From positions 8,370,001 to 8,434,000 of the forward strand of contig OY783209.1 in assembly GCA_963678705.1 (NCBI GenBank): DNA of 64,000 bases, in the 5' to 3' direction. Origin of the DNA: Panorpa germanica. Lineage: Eukaryota > Arthropoda > Insecta > Mecoptera > Panorpidae. A model generated the notes under the pieces. The model worked only from the letters and a program-made list of their open reading frames with translations. It ran no database searches and was not told the DNA's origin. Made by a program: the position numbers and the translations under genes. Numbering within the stretch: the stretch's first letter is position 1; the number at the start of each line of letters is the position of its first letter. Shown here piece after piece: positions 53,001-56,910 of the stretch.

Positions 53001-56000
53001 AGCTTATAAAGCTTTTCCTAAGTGGTTTACCTCACCTCACTTTAGGTAACCTAACGTAGCTTTTACCGTTACAATTTTACCCACTTACCATTGGATGGAA
53101 CGTTGTTTTTTACTATTAAGTTCAAAAGACATTTTGTGCTTTCTGTTAACAAAACTATTTAAAATATTTAGGGTACCTAAATTACAAAAGTAGTCATAGT
53201 ATGAAAATAGATATTAAATTTTTAAAATAAATAATTTTTTTTGTTAAAGTACTCGTAAGGATCAAGTAAAATATAAATGATAGCCTAATAGTTCAAATAT
53301 GTTGAATAAATTACGTCACAAAGATTTCATAACTTCCACGTTGCATAAAACAATGTAAAAATATTCCACGTTGCTTTAAAAAAGTATTAATTAATTTTTT
53401 TATAAGTAAATTTCATTAACATCGTTATGTAGTTCAAAAGTTAACTTTGGTTACTATAGAAAATAATTTAATAAGAAAAAAACATACAGCGAAACTTAAC
53501 AATCTAACAAATTATAAATAAATTAAAAAAAAAACACATTTTCTTAGCTACCCACTTGCATTTTGTTTTCAACCTCTGTCAGAAATCAATGTGAACTAAT
53601 ATGCACCACAAAATGGTGCACCATTGTGAATTGTATAAATTATAATTGTAGAAATAATAACGCAATAAAGAAGGTACCCCAATGTCACTCTCCGAATTAT
53701 TAACTTCATAAAAAAAATATAAATTTAAATTTAGCGCCCATTTGAAGCCATAAAACTTCTATTATGATTAATAACAATTATTATTAGGTGTTAAAATATA
53801 AATCAGTTACTTTTTGAAAGTCATAGATTCTGTTTAGCAAACCCTAATATATAAGGCAATTTATTCTTCAATTTATTTATTATAAAAGCTTACAAAAAAA
53901 GCTCTTAATAATTAAAAACTTAATTGTGGTTACATTTGTATTCGGAATGATCGAGGTAGTTAGTTCGTAGACTCTAACATTCAGCTACGGATGGGTCCAT
54001 GACAATTCACGAAGGTGCAATAAATTTAGTAGCAAGTAATTAACTTTTAAATTATTAACAAATAATAAAAATTAGGAGTACACTACAGTATAATTGGAAA
54101 AATGTACAAATGTCATATTACGATATATCTATACTATACCTTATACTATACTATAATATATTATAGTCACAATTTAATAAGTTAAAGAAAGTATTCAATG
54201 ACAAATTCAATTGTATCTAGTCATGTTGTAGAATGCCGAGAAACATATGAAGCTAGATGCTTCTACCGCATCGCACTCTCTATAGCATACCAGTGTGTGA
54301 GTATATGGCTATAGTTAAAATACCATCTTTTATTCATCTTTGCGCTTTATTATACCAAGTAGTATATTGAGAGCTTTCCATTCTAACAAAATTCAAAGAA
54401 TACATTTCAAGAGCCTTCGGTGGAGAAGTAGTGGGGGTTTTACAAATTGTGTCGGTCAATTGTTAACGTTTGGGGTATCTCTGTAGACTGACAATAACGT
54501 CTTCAAACACTTCTTCTTATTAACCATTTTGCGTAGAGATAAATTCAGTATATAAATACAGCATTATTTTTATTAGAAAATATTTATAATGGTATTATTA
54601 ATCGATAATATATTACATTGTAAATAAATAGTGATATTTCAACATTCATCACTGTCTGTAAAAAAAGATGGTGTTCTATATTTTATATTCTACTTAGTAC
54701 CGTAGTATTACTAACCATCAAAGTAGGACTTGAATCCATATCTTTCAGCCCTTCAGACCACTTGCCATGCAAGGGCTGATAAAGGTTGCCCTTCAAACTG
54801 ACACTAAATGACAAGAATTAGAAATGATTTTTTTTGTAATTCTGTTTTTTTTGTTGTTGATATATAAATATTTTATATACGTGGTACTGGAGACACTGAT
54901 GTCAAACTTAACATAGATAACATAGAAGGTTAAATGAAGCATATTTAATTAAAAGAAAAGTGTGAGGATTTTAGAGATATCGGTGTTTGTTAACGTCTTG
55001 GTTAATAACGTACCAGAAATTCACGCTGAAAGTCTTCCCTTATACTACATTCATATTGAAGTCTTAAAATCCGTGACACTTTAAATATTATAAAAAACTA
55101 TTAAATCACCTTTGAATATTTTTAATGTGCTTGTGTCCTATGTCTTAATTTCTTTAAAAATGTACTATATATTGATAAAGTGGGTTACTAGAACCTCAAA
55201 TGTCCAATTATTTTTTAATAACTACTTATATGTAAGGAGATATTAACAATTAAAAAAGTCATTTTGTCTTTTTAATTATTAAAGGGATTTAACGTTGTGC
55301 ACATTCCAAGTGCATGTGACATCACAATCCTTGTGTAAGGTTACCAACCTTACAGCTCATAAATCTCTGCTATATGTATTTATATATCAAAATATCAAAT
55401 AATATTTACAGCTATTTCAAGGAATAATAAAATTTCAATATTATGTCTGCCTTAGCAGGGTTAAATAAAATAAAAACTTATTATTCTTTGACTTAACTTG
55501 ATTATTTGAATACCAACAGCTACAGAACATTACCACAGCACTAACCTACTCAACAAATAACTGACGTTAAAATGCATTTCACGTCATACAAATATGGTCG
55601 ACCATTTCTAGTGCTAAAACTACAATTCAAACTTTTAATTGCTATATCTCCGTCAATATTTAGATATTTAATAAAATAGACACACCAATACACATTTATT
55701 AACATCAATTTCAATCAACAATTGAAAAATCGACCACTAAAAATGAGGACACAAGCCCATAGATCTACCTAACTCTCTTGAGAAAATGTTTCACAAAAAA
55801 AAAATTGAGAAAATTATTTTATTAACTTGGTTTAAAGCTGTATGATATTTGTATATAACTTACCACATCAATGAGTTGAGATAATTTGAGTTTGATCTTG
55901 ACTTGTAGGGCATCTGACACGTTAACAACGGGTCGAACGAGCTTGTTGTAATTGCTAAGAAGATCGTCGTAGAGACGTTTGGCGTCTGGATTACCGCTGC

Positions 56001-56003
56001 ATC
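5594..56003 (-). CDS. nAChRalpha1: Nicotinic acetylcholine receptor alpha subunit (insect alpha1/alpha2 type), 11 exons from mature N terminus to stop
   Basis: Minus-strand join 56003-55864, 14639-14595, 13396-13287, 13229-13049, 9652-9537, 7145-6977, 6892-6756, 6681-6535, 6453-6340, 6273-6024, 5794-5594. All introns are GT-AG and all phases agree: 1610 nt, 535 residues plus stop. It encodes a pentameric cation-channel subunit of the neuronal plasma membrane. The binding domain has loop D (NLWVEQSW), loop A (WRPDIVLYN), the Cys-loop with 13 residues between cysteines, loop B (GSWTYDG) and loop C with the vicinal pair (FYTCCDEPY) that defines alpha subunits. Four membrane helices follow; the GEK motif precedes M2. 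The long M3-M4 loop has [11 protein letters not shown] and a proline run. The C terminus, [15 protein letters not shown], is alpha1-like. Alpha1 is preferred over alpha2 on memory of the M3-M4 loop. The signal-peptide exon was not found. The symbol is by similarity only. Confidence 0.96.
6024..6273 (-). CDS. nAChRalpha1: nAChR alpha, long M3-M4 loop exon (proline-rich, amphipathic helix)
   Basis: 250 nt. Encodes [17 protein letters not shown], a proline run ([14 protein letters not shown]), a Thr/Pro/Ala-rich spacer, then [20 protein letters not shown] and [11 protein letters not shown], the MA helix before M4. The donor is AGG|GTAAAA; using the earlier GGT would break the V-K-E-D-W frame. 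Confidence 0.95.
6340..6453 (-). CDS. nAChRalpha1: nAChR alpha, M3-M4 loop exon ([11 protein letters not shown])
   Basis: 114 nt with acceptor ATATTACAG and donor GTAATT. Encodes [38 protein letters not shown]. The CNGLELR motif is a landmark of insect alpha1-type loops. Confidence 0.94.
6535..6681 (-). CDS. nAChRalpha1: nAChR alpha, exon with end of M3 and start of cytoplasmic loop
   Basis: 147 nt. Encodes [37 protein letters not shown] and [12 protein letters not shown]. The donor is GTGCAG, weaker than its neighbours. Confidence 0.95.
6756..6892 (-). CDS. nAChRalpha1: nAChR alpha, exon with M2 pore helix and start of M3
   Basis: 137 nt. Encodes [38 protein letters not shown] and TMILDTF. 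The acceptor AATTAAAG at 6893 is poor in pyrimidines, but it is the only site that keeps the E-K-V-S-L junction in frame. A nearby CAG five bases inside would shift the frame. Confidence 0.95.
6977..7145 (-). CDS. nAChRalpha1: nAChR alpha, exon with vicinal cysteines and M1
   Basis: 169 nt. Encodes [36 protein letters not shown] and [20 protein letters not shown]. The CC pair marks an agonist-binding alpha subunit. The GEK motif starts the pore-lining helix. Confidence 0.98.
7146..8728. other. Intron sequence of the receptor gene, left part
   Basis: AT-rich intron between exons at 6977-7145 and 9537-9652. No supported RNA, ORF or repeat copy found in this part. Confidence 0.5.
8729..9077. 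mobile_element. Family E MITE, copy 1, flanked by TTAA
   Basis: The element (8733-9073) starts GGTGAAACGATATTTGGCC and ends with the matching GGCCAAGTATCGTTTCACC. The inverted arms extend about 50 bp (TTTTTTCTAGCGAAAT, TAGATGGCGA). TTAA sits directly outside both ends. TTAA target duplication is the piggyBac habit, so a piggyBac-like origin is inferred; the GGTGAAA terminus is not the classical CCC end. Confidence 0.75.
9078..9536. other. Intron sequence between family E copy 1 and the exon at 9537
   Basis: AT-rich, no feature seen. Confidence 0.5.
9537..9652 (-). CDS. nAChRalpha1: nAChR alpha, exon before loop C
   Basis: 116 nt. Encodes [38 protein letters not shown] and the start of an Arg codon completed in the next exon. 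Acceptor ATTTTAG, donor GTAAAT. Confidence 0.97.
9653..10839. other. Intron sequence before the (TA)n tract
   Basis: AT-rich. A GGTGTAGTA / TACTACACC-like inverted pair near 10526 and 10706 was noted but is too short to call an element. No gene seen. Confidence 0.45.
10840..10965. repeat. (TA)n microsatellite
   Basis: About 45 near-perfect TA units with CTATATA and GATAGATA interruptions at the edges. It abuts a DNA transposon at 10967 and TA units resume after its other end, so the element appears to have inserted into the tract. Confidence 0.95.
10967..11576. mobile_element. Non-autonomous element with CAGGGTGTCC / GGATACCCT ends (Tc1/mariner-like)
   Basis: The left end CAGGGTGTCCTAAAATTCAA plus CTATAAGCGG matches the right end AGGGTATCCCAAAATTCAAC plus GATAAGCGG (read on minus) over about 29 bp. 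TA repeats flank both sides, as expected of TA-targeting IS630/Tc1/mariner elements. About 610 bp with no transposase ORF. Confidence 0.75.
11577..12339. other. Intron sequence between two transposons
   Basis: No supported gene. Moderately less AT-rich around 11590-11900 with no persistent reading frame. Confidence 0.45.
12340..12976 (-). mobile_element. Family A MITE, copy 2 (full length)
   Basis: 637 bp, ends ATGGGCTTGTG.../...CACAAGCCCAT. One end reads TTCTATGTCGTAATTTC instead of the consensus TCCTATGTCTTAATTTC. Belongs to the subtype with GTAAGGTTACC followed by AACCTTAC. Confidence 0.9.
13049..13229 (-). CDS. nAChRalpha1: nAChR alpha, Cys-loop exon (loops E and B)
   Basis: 181 nt. Encodes [51 protein letters not shown] and SWTYDGFQ. 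Contains the signature Cys-loop and the loop B tyrosine (WTYDG) whose change to Ser is known for neonicotinoid resistance in planthopper alpha subunits; here the usual Tyr is present. Family A copy 2 ends 72 bp downstream of the donor side. Confidence 0.97.
13287..13396 (-). CDS. nAChRalpha1: nAChR alpha, exon with loop A
   Basis: 110 nt, acceptor TCGTTTCAG, donor GTAAGT. Encodes [31 protein letters not shown] and IVLYNN. The last Asn codon is split with the next exon. Confidence 0.96.
13519..13947. mobile_element. Family F foldback element (long inverted arms)
   Basis: The left arm starts GGTAATTATTCGATATAGC, then TACACCTTTTGTTTTG and AAAAAACTACTGCA. The right arm is its reverse complement, ending at CGAATAATTACCGAA. 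Similarity continues through ACGTAATATAC to give arms of about 130-140 bp around a spacer of roughly 140 bp. It lies in the intron between exons 13287-13396 and 14595-14639. No coding capacity. Confidence 0.8.
14132..14388 (-). mobile_element. Family G element, short copy
   Basis: Ends AACCCAGTAAACATTTTGGAG and ...AATTGTTTACTGGGA. The inner right end (AGGGCACTTCACCAAATTG) matches the opposite end of the longer copy at 17354-18234, so the two copies are in opposite orientation. About 257 bp, internally deleted relative to the long copy. Confidence 0.7.
14595..14639 (-). CDS. nAChRalpha1: nAChR alpha, 45-nt exon (loop D)
   Basis: Exactly 15 codons, [15 protein letters not shown], between TTTTGTTTCAG and a GTAATT donor. 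A 45-nt exon at this place is typical of nAChR genes. It is separated from the previous exon by about 41 kb. Confidence 0.96.
14640..15290. other. Start of the 41-kb intron
   Basis: Includes a purine-rich stretch at 14952-15010 (GAGGGAGAAGTGAAGGGAG and similar) followed by a somewhat GC-richer 50 bp. No gene found. Confidence 0.45.
15291..15926 (-). mobile_element. Family A MITE, copy 3 (full length)
   Basis: 636 bp, perfect ATGGGCTTGTGTCCT end at left and its complement at right. Subtype with the AAGGATACCAACCTTAC hairpin region. Confidence 0.92.
15937..16089 (+). mobile_element. Family B MITE, diverged partial copy
   Basis: Starts ten bases after family A copy 3. AGAGTTTGGCGGTGAGCCAT and then GTTATAGGAGCCGTACAAAT align with the family B consensus to ...CACAACTTG. 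The right inverted end is missing or degraded. Confidence 0.6.
16098..16345 (+). mobile_element. Family D retroposon tail, copy 1 (LINE 3' end)
   Basis: The purine-rich segment GTTTGTCGAGAGGAGACAAA is followed by GTAGATTGTAAAGCCGAAAG, GCACAC and a tail AATATAATAAATAAAAAAAAAA. The same order is found at 60972-61250. GCCGAAAGGC (16300-16309) would form a 3-bp stem with a GAAA loop. I read this as the 3' UTR of a non-LTR retrotransposon. Open frames on the opposite strand here are by-products of purine bias. Confidence 0.7.
16346..17353. other. Intron sequence
   Basis: A mildly GC-rich part at 16360-16500 (GGTGGCACGGTGGCACGG direct repeat) and another at 16890-16950. No coding frame that I recognise. 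Confidence 0.4.
17354..18234 (+). mobile_element. Family G element, long copy (about 880 bp)
   Basis: Left end TCCCAGTAAACAATTTGGTG, right end CCAAAATGTTTACTGGGA, with TA immediately outside both ends. Both end types recur in the short copy at 14132-14388. No transposase frame found. TA flanks suggest a Tc1/mariner-type mover. Confidence 0.72.
18235..19487. other. Intron sequence
   Basis: AT-rich. A compositionally richer patch at 19150-19290 carries a plus-strand frame ([16 protein letters not shown]...) that I do not recognise. Confidence 0.4.
19488..19622 (-). pseudogene. Mariner/SETMAR-type HTH (HTH_48) transposase fragment
   Basis: ATG at 19622 on the minus strand opens a 44-codon frame: [34 protein letters not shown], then a frame-breaking end ([10 protein letters not shown]). 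The [23 protein letters not shown] pattern is the N-terminal helix-turn-helix of Mos1-type mariner transposases, normally followed by a VYG segment and the DDD catalytic domain, which is absent. The 5' flank (19623-19760) is unusually GC-rich and free of AT tracts, as in the untranslated leader of a mobile element. A dead, 3'-truncated copy is most likely. Confidence 0.65.
19623..20000 (-). mobile_element. Probable 5' leader of the mariner-like fragment
   Basis: GC-rich stretch 19690-19760 (GCGCGGAACGCCGACCGTAGC) followed outward by CGCGATTCGTATGG and a T-rich zone. It differs from the surrounding intron in composition. The outer end was not located, so the boundary is a guess. Confidence 0.35.
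20001..20935. other. Intron sequence
   Basis: AT-rich with no supported feature. Confidence 0.5.
20936..21754 (+). mobile_element. Family A MITE, copy 4, interrupted by a family B element
   Basis: Full ends ATGGGCTTGTGTCCT and its complement. Length 819 bp because a family B copy (21284-21500) is inserted at TTTTGATATA. About 20 bp around TTAAAAATTTGAATTGTAG are deleted. Subtype with AAGGTTGGCAG instead of the palindrome. Confidence 0.92.
21284..21500 (+). mobile_element. Family B MITE nested in family A copy 4
   Basis: The left arm TAGTCAAAATCACGATAG, ATCGGCGGTGACTTATAC matches the right arm GAGTCACCGCCGAACTC, TCGTAACTTCAACCATA over about 40 bp with a few mismatches. Roughly 217 bp, AT-rich core, TA/ATA at the boundaries. 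The insertion dates B as younger than this A copy. Confidence 0.88.
21755..23001. other. Intron sequence with a tRNA-like SINE remnant
   Basis: Mostly AT-rich. A (GCA)n-like patch lies at 22765-22785. Minus-strand 22380-22450 is described separately. Confidence 0.4.
22376..22455 (-). repeat. Possible tRNA-derived SINE remnant
   Basis: Read on minus, CTAACCAGGCGATCTGG followed by ATTTGTACCCAGC resembles a tRNA T-arm region with a degraded B box (GGTTCGAATCC-like). No A box or tail is convincing. Confidence 0.25.
23002..23662 (+). mobile_element. Family C repeat, copy 1
   Basis: Starts ATATTTTCGATAATGTTTTT, contains AGTAACATTGCGGTGCCACT and GAGGGCACCGACTCTGAAAA, and ends ...CAATAATATAAATA. 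Matches copies at 44044-44724 (minus) and 49754-50420 (plus) along the whole length. The AATAAATAAA-type end suggests a retroposon tail; no inverted ends are seen. Confidence 0.85.
23663..25266. other. Intron sequence
   Basis: Includes a (CTT)n patch at 24175-24193. The strings GAGCGTACGCAGAG (24448) and TCTGCGTACGCC (24680) are near inverted repeats about 230 bp apart. No gene found. Confidence 0.4.
25267..25860 (-). mobile_element. Family A MITE, copy 5 (variant subtype)
   Basis: 594 bp. The left end reads ATTGGGCTTGTGTCC (one change). It carries the segment GCTATCTCTTTTATACAAC in place of the usual palindrome region and several internal deletions. Copy 11 shares that segment, so these two form a subfamily. 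Confidence 0.88.
25861..28466. other. Intron sequence
   Basis: AT-rich with short direct repeats of TATAAAATCATYRTGACG-type near 26745-26780. A tRNA-like GCTCAGTAGTTAGTGTGGC string at 26464 could be a SINE head. No gene supported. Confidence 0.4.
28467..29083 (+). mobile_element. Family A MITE, copy 6
   Basis: 617 bp. Left end ATGAGCTTGTGTCCT (one change), right end perfect. Subtype AAGGTTGGCAGCGG, as in copy 4. Confidence 0.91.
29084..31937. other. Intron sequence
   Basis: AT-rich. Contains a GC-rich island at 29650-29712 with open frames in more than one phase (for example [20 protein letters not shown]) and a small ATATATACAT palindrome at 30413-30437. Nothing else supported. Confidence 0.4.
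31938..32018. repeat. (TA)n microsatellite
   Basis: Forty uninterrupted TA units. Confidence 0.97.
32325..32502. mobile_element. Family E MITE, copy 2 (internally deleted)
   Basis: TTAA then GGTGAAATAATACTTGG at left; GGCCAAGTATCGTATCACC then TTAA at right. Shared body ATTGATTCGCGTTTATAGTT, AAAACGATTTAAACATAAAA. The left arm lost the TTTTTTCTAGCG part seen in copy 1. Confidence 0.75.
32503..34327. other. Intron sequence, pyrimidine-rich in its right part
   Basis: 33860-34200 is strongly T/C-rich (TTCTTTCTGTAACCTCG, CTCCTTCTGCTTCCTCATCC); read on minus it is Lys/Glu/Arg-rich, like family D purine-rich retroposon DNA. No intact frame. Confidence 0.4.
34328..34961 (+). pseudogene. LINE remnant with RNase H and C-terminal Cys-knuckle (I/Loa-type)
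   Basis: Plus-strand frame [30 protein letters not shown] matches the end of a non-LTR RNase H domain (GHxGIxGNExADxLA, with the final catalytic-site residues). A stop follows at about 34480. A shifted frame then gives [19 protein letters not shown], the usual C-x2-C-x8-H-x4-C knuckle at the C terminus, with a stop at 34889-34891. The tail is A-rich (34950-34961). At least one frameshift and one stop make it dead. Confidence 0.75.
34962..35419. other. Intron sequence
   Basis: AT-rich, nothing supported. Confidence 0.5.
35420..35803 (+). mobile_element. Family A MITE, copy 7 (old, truncated)
   Basis: CCTCAATTTTTTAGGGATCG at left and TCACAAGCCTAT at right. The left terminal bases are lost, about 250 bp are deleted inside, and a small duplication of the TTGTTGATTGA region is present. 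The most diverged copy here. Confidence 0.8.
35804..38463. other. Intron sequence
   Basis: Holds the purine-rich tail at 36740-37108 (separate entry). 38270-38400 has faint similarity to family B (AAAACAAGTTGTGCCGTATAA) but no ends. No gene found. Confidence 0.4.
36740..37108 (+). mobile_element. Probable non-LTR retroposon 3' tail with (AATAC)n end
   Basis: Long purine-rich stretch (GAGAAAGGGCAGAGAAGAG, GTGAAAGAAAGCAAAGGGG) ending in AAATACAATACAATACAATAA. Composition and layout are those of family D, though the GAAA-loop motif is absent. Inferred, not shown. Confidence 0.4.
38464..39091 (+). mobile_element. Family A MITE, copy 8
   Basis: 628 bp, ends ATGGGCTTGTGTCTTCATTT and GGACATAAGCCCAT (one change each). 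Subtype GGTTGGTAGCGG. Confidence 0.91.
39092..40057. other. Intron sequence before a jockey tail
   Basis: 39535-39800 is less AT-rich but has no readable frame. Nothing recognised. Confidence 0.4.
40058..40655 (+). pseudogene. Jockey-clade LINE, 5'-truncated 3' end with frameshift
   Basis: [20 protein letters not shown] (40058-40109) continues in another frame as [74 protein letters not shown], ending with TAA at 40513-40515. This is the thumb/C-terminal part of a jockey-type reverse transcriptase. A deletion after TWKKH shifts the frame. A 3' UTR of about 125 bp and a poly(A) run (40642-40654) complete the tail. Not functional. Confidence 0.88.
40656..42865. other. Intron sequence with a strong hairpin
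   Basis: Contains the 41118-41199 hairpin and a GGGAGTGAGGGAGTGAGGGA direct repeat at 42060-42080. No coding frame supported. Confidence 0.45.
41118..41199 (+). ncRNA. Pre-miRNA-like hairpin (candidate)
   Basis: GCTCTATTG pairs perfectly with CAATAGAGC. The stem continues TATAATG/CATTATA (one T-G pair), then after a small internal loop (GAAA/ACA) TAAGGC pairs with GCCTTA. Together about 22 pairs close a loop of 29 nt in an 82-nt hairpin. Size and shape fit a miRNA precursor; a small palindromic MITE would look the same. Strand is undetermined; the plus strand is listed for convenience. Confidence 0.3.
42866..43395. repeat. 36-bp minisatellite, about 14.5 units, with higher-order structure
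   Basis: Unit ACTATATTTTTAGATACG followed by TTTTTGATATCTAACGTA. As plus-strand translation each unit is [12 protein letters not shown]; as minus-strand translation [12 protein letters not shown]. Units 1-4 are nearly identical. A block of three variants (NE, IR with LN, PNR) is repeated twice, a 108-bp higher-order repeat. Because 36 is divisible by three, a stop-free unit keeps frames open: 181 codons on plus (ATG 42865, stop 43408-43410) and 222 on minus from the first ATG (43421 to 42753). Neither product is recognised; they are probably not genes. Confidence 0.93.
43396..44043. other. Intron sequence
   Basis: AT-rich; AAATAAAATAAAATAAG run at 43527-43542. Nothing else. Confidence 0.5.
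44044..44724 (-). mobile_element. Family C repeat, copy 2 (reverse)
   Basis: Reverse-strand full-length copy: its 3' end reads ATAATATAAATAAATAAA on minus. Extends past copy 1 with GTCAAAACGATAAAAAAG, which copy 3 shares. The small conserved ORF is frameshifted near a T run (44538-44545). Confidence 0.87.
44725..45283. other. Intron sequence
   Basis: AT-rich; no feature supported. Confidence 0.5.
45284..46159. mobile_element. Non-autonomous element with CAGGGTAAC / GTGACACCCTG ends
   Basis: Left CAGGGTAACCCATATAATT and right AAATTTCTTATGTGACACCCTG are imperfect inverted ends. A second inverted pair, CCCACTCACTG (45583) and CAGTGAGTGGG (about 45998), lies inside. It holds a GC-rich island (45465-45550). 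About 876 bp with no transposase. Boundaries are moderately sure. Confidence 0.5.
46160..46614. other. Intron sequence
   Basis: No feature supported. Confidence 0.5.
46615..47146 (+). mobile_element. Family A MITE, copy 9, right end cut by a LINE insertion
   Basis: Perfect left end ATGGGCTTGTGTCCT. Matches the consensus up to AAGGAGTTA (47146), where a run of about 22 T begins. The right inverted end is not found downstream. Confidence 0.88.
47147..47310 (-). pseudogene. LINE 3' fragment with Cys-knuckle inserted in family A copy 9
   Basis: On minus the segment reads [15 protein letters not shown] just before a poly(A) (the T run 47148-47169). This is the same C-terminal knuckle type as the element at 34328-34961 ([14 protein letters not shown]), with the His changed to Val. 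It is 5' truncated, and the extent beyond about 47310 is unclear. Confidence 0.5.
47311..48175. other. Intron sequence
   Basis: GA-rich microsatellite-like patch at 47516-47542 (GAGAGAAAGAGAGAGAG). No gene. Confidence 0.45.
48176..49053. mobile_element. hAT-like non-autonomous element with 8-bp target duplication
   Basis: Ends CAGAGATGTGCG (48184) and CGCACATCTCTG (to 49045). Subterminal repeats of TTTTGTATTTAAAT-type occur near both ends. Flanking octamers CCCATAAT and TCCATAAA agree at six of eight positions, as for an ageing hAT duplication. hAT ends typically begin CAGNGNTG. A family B copy is nested inside. Confidence 0.8.
48778..48995 (-). mobile_element. Family B MITE nested in the hAT-like element
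   Basis: TATGGTTGAAGTTACGGGAG, TTCGGCGGTGACTCATA at left; CACCGCCGATCTATCGTG, ATTTTGACTATA at right. Opposite orientation to the copy at 21284. Confidence 0.88.
49054..49753. other. Intron sequence with GC-rich island
   Basis: 49200-49305 is GC-rich in an AT-rich setting with overlapping open minus-strand frames (for example [20 protein letters not shown] or [19 protein letters not shown]). Not recognised. Confidence 0.35.
49754..50420 (+). mobile_element. Family C repeat, copy 3
   Basis: From GTCAAAACGATAAAAAAAGC to TATAAATAAATAAAAAAAAA. The A-rich end directly abuts the jockey tail at 50433. Carries the conserved minus-strand ORF ([20 protein letters not shown]..., 49755-49963) without interruption. 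Confidence 0.87.
50430..50793 (+). pseudogene. Jockey-clade LINE, 5'-truncated 3' end
   Basis: [57 protein letters not shown] and a TAG at 50684-50686, followed by a short 3' UTR, AATAAA and poly(A) (50784-50793). Same family type as the tail at 40058 but a different lineage (about half the residues agree by eye). Confidence 0.85.
50794..55134. other. Intron sequence, right part
   Basis: Over 4 kb without a supported gene. 51550-51740 is pyrimidine-rich (reverse of family D-like purine DNA). 52430-52640 is less AT-rich and has a conserved-element look. 54715-54785 has a tRNA-like patch. 54110-54170 has short TATACTATAC repeats. Confidence 0.4.
54712..54785 (-). repeat. Possible tRNA-derived SINE remnant
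   Basis: On minus, GCAAGTGGTCTGAAGGGC then AAAGATATGGATTCAAGTCC looks like a tRNA anticodon-T arm region with a B-box-like GGATTCAAGTCC. No full cloverleaf can be drawn. Confidence 0.3.
55135..55761 (-). mobile_element. Family A MITE, copy 10
   Basis: 627 bp, left end ATGTGCTTGTGTCCT (one change), right end perfect. It sits 102 bp from the receptor exon at 55864, just inside the 5' part of the giant intron. Confidence 0.92.
55864..56003 (-). CDS. nAChRalpha1: nAChR alpha, first coding exon in the window (mature N terminus)
   Basis: Acceptor TTGTCTCCAG at 56013-56004, donor GTAAGT at 55863. Encodes [19 protein letters not shown], then [20 protein letters not shown] and SQLIDV, with an N-glycosylation motif NVSD. 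The two leading bases complete a codon from the missing signal-peptide exon. Family A copy 10 ends only 102 bp downstream. Confidence 0.96.
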
Positions 56004-56665
56004 CTGGAGACAAGAAACAAGAATATATTATGATCTCTCTATCAATTTAAAAATCACTGACACTGTATTTTTTAACTATCTATCAATTCGATTTAATTAA
56101 TACTAAAATAACATCGTTAAAAATTGATTTTTCAGTTCAATGGAAGTTTGTTTAAAAAAGGTACGTTGAAGGCAGACTTCAGAAGATATATCTCTACAGA
56201 ACAAAAGTTTTAATTCACCAGAGACTTCCCTTCCAGAAACCAAATTCCCAGGTGAAGCTAAACAAGTTTGCTGAAAGCTTTACGAATGTGGTCTTATATA
56301 TTATTTTAGTAATATTTGAGATGTGATACTGATTGCTTCCTTTTCTTTTTGTTTGCGATATTAGCACGGTCTTATCTATATTTCTGATTTAGATTGATTC
56401 AGGGATCAATATAGAGGATTACATTCTATCAAAAATGTAATTGGAAATAATATGTAGCATAACGTATGGTTAATGTAGCATATATCGAGTTCACAGCTGA
56501 TCAATTTCTGATAGAGAAATTTTTATTTTGTATCAATATGTATATGACAATGAATGCCATCGAAAAAGTGGAATAAATTAGACCAAGACAATGAAAATCT
56601 TGTAGGTTGAATGAAAATATGAACCAAATTTGTAATGGAAAGATATCCTTACTCTTTTGTTCTAA
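56004..56665. other. Sequence upstream of the first receptor exon found
   Basis: Presumed intron towards the missing signal-peptide exon. AT-rich, no exon recognised. Confidence 0.45.
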
Positions 56666-56910
56666 TCTATACTAATATTATAAAGCGACAGAGTTTGTTT
56701 GTTTGAACGCGCTAATCTCCGAAACTACTGGTTCGAATTGAATAATTCTTTTTGTGTTGGATAGTCCAGTTATCGAGGAAGGCTATAGGCTATATAACAT
56801 CACGCTACGACCAATAGGAGCAAAGATATAGTGGTAAATGTGTAAAAAACGGGAGAAATATTATAAAGCGACAGAGTTTGTTTGTTTGAACGCGCTAATC
56901 TCCGATTTAA
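56666..56910 (+). mobile_element. Helitron 5' end, partly duplicated
   Basis: Starts A|TCTATACTAATATTATAAAG, the standard 5' terminus of a widespread insect Helitron group. AGAGTTTGTTTGTTTGAACG, CGCTAATCTCCGAAACTAC and CACGCTACGACCAATAGGAG follow. The first 55 bases recur at 56856-56905 (ATATTATAAAGCGACAGAG ... ATCTCCGA). No 3' CTRR hairpin end was located. Confidence 0.75.

Larger units (their letters stand above)
14640..55863 (-). other. nAChRalpha1: Giant (about 41.2 kb) intron of the nAChR alpha gene
   Basis: Bounded by the donor GTAAGT after the exon at 55864 and the acceptor TTTGTTTCAG before the exon at 14639. It contains eight of the eleven family A copies and most other mobile elements of the window, the minisatellite and a miRNA-like hairpin. 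No intact nested protein gene was found. Confidence 0.92.
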
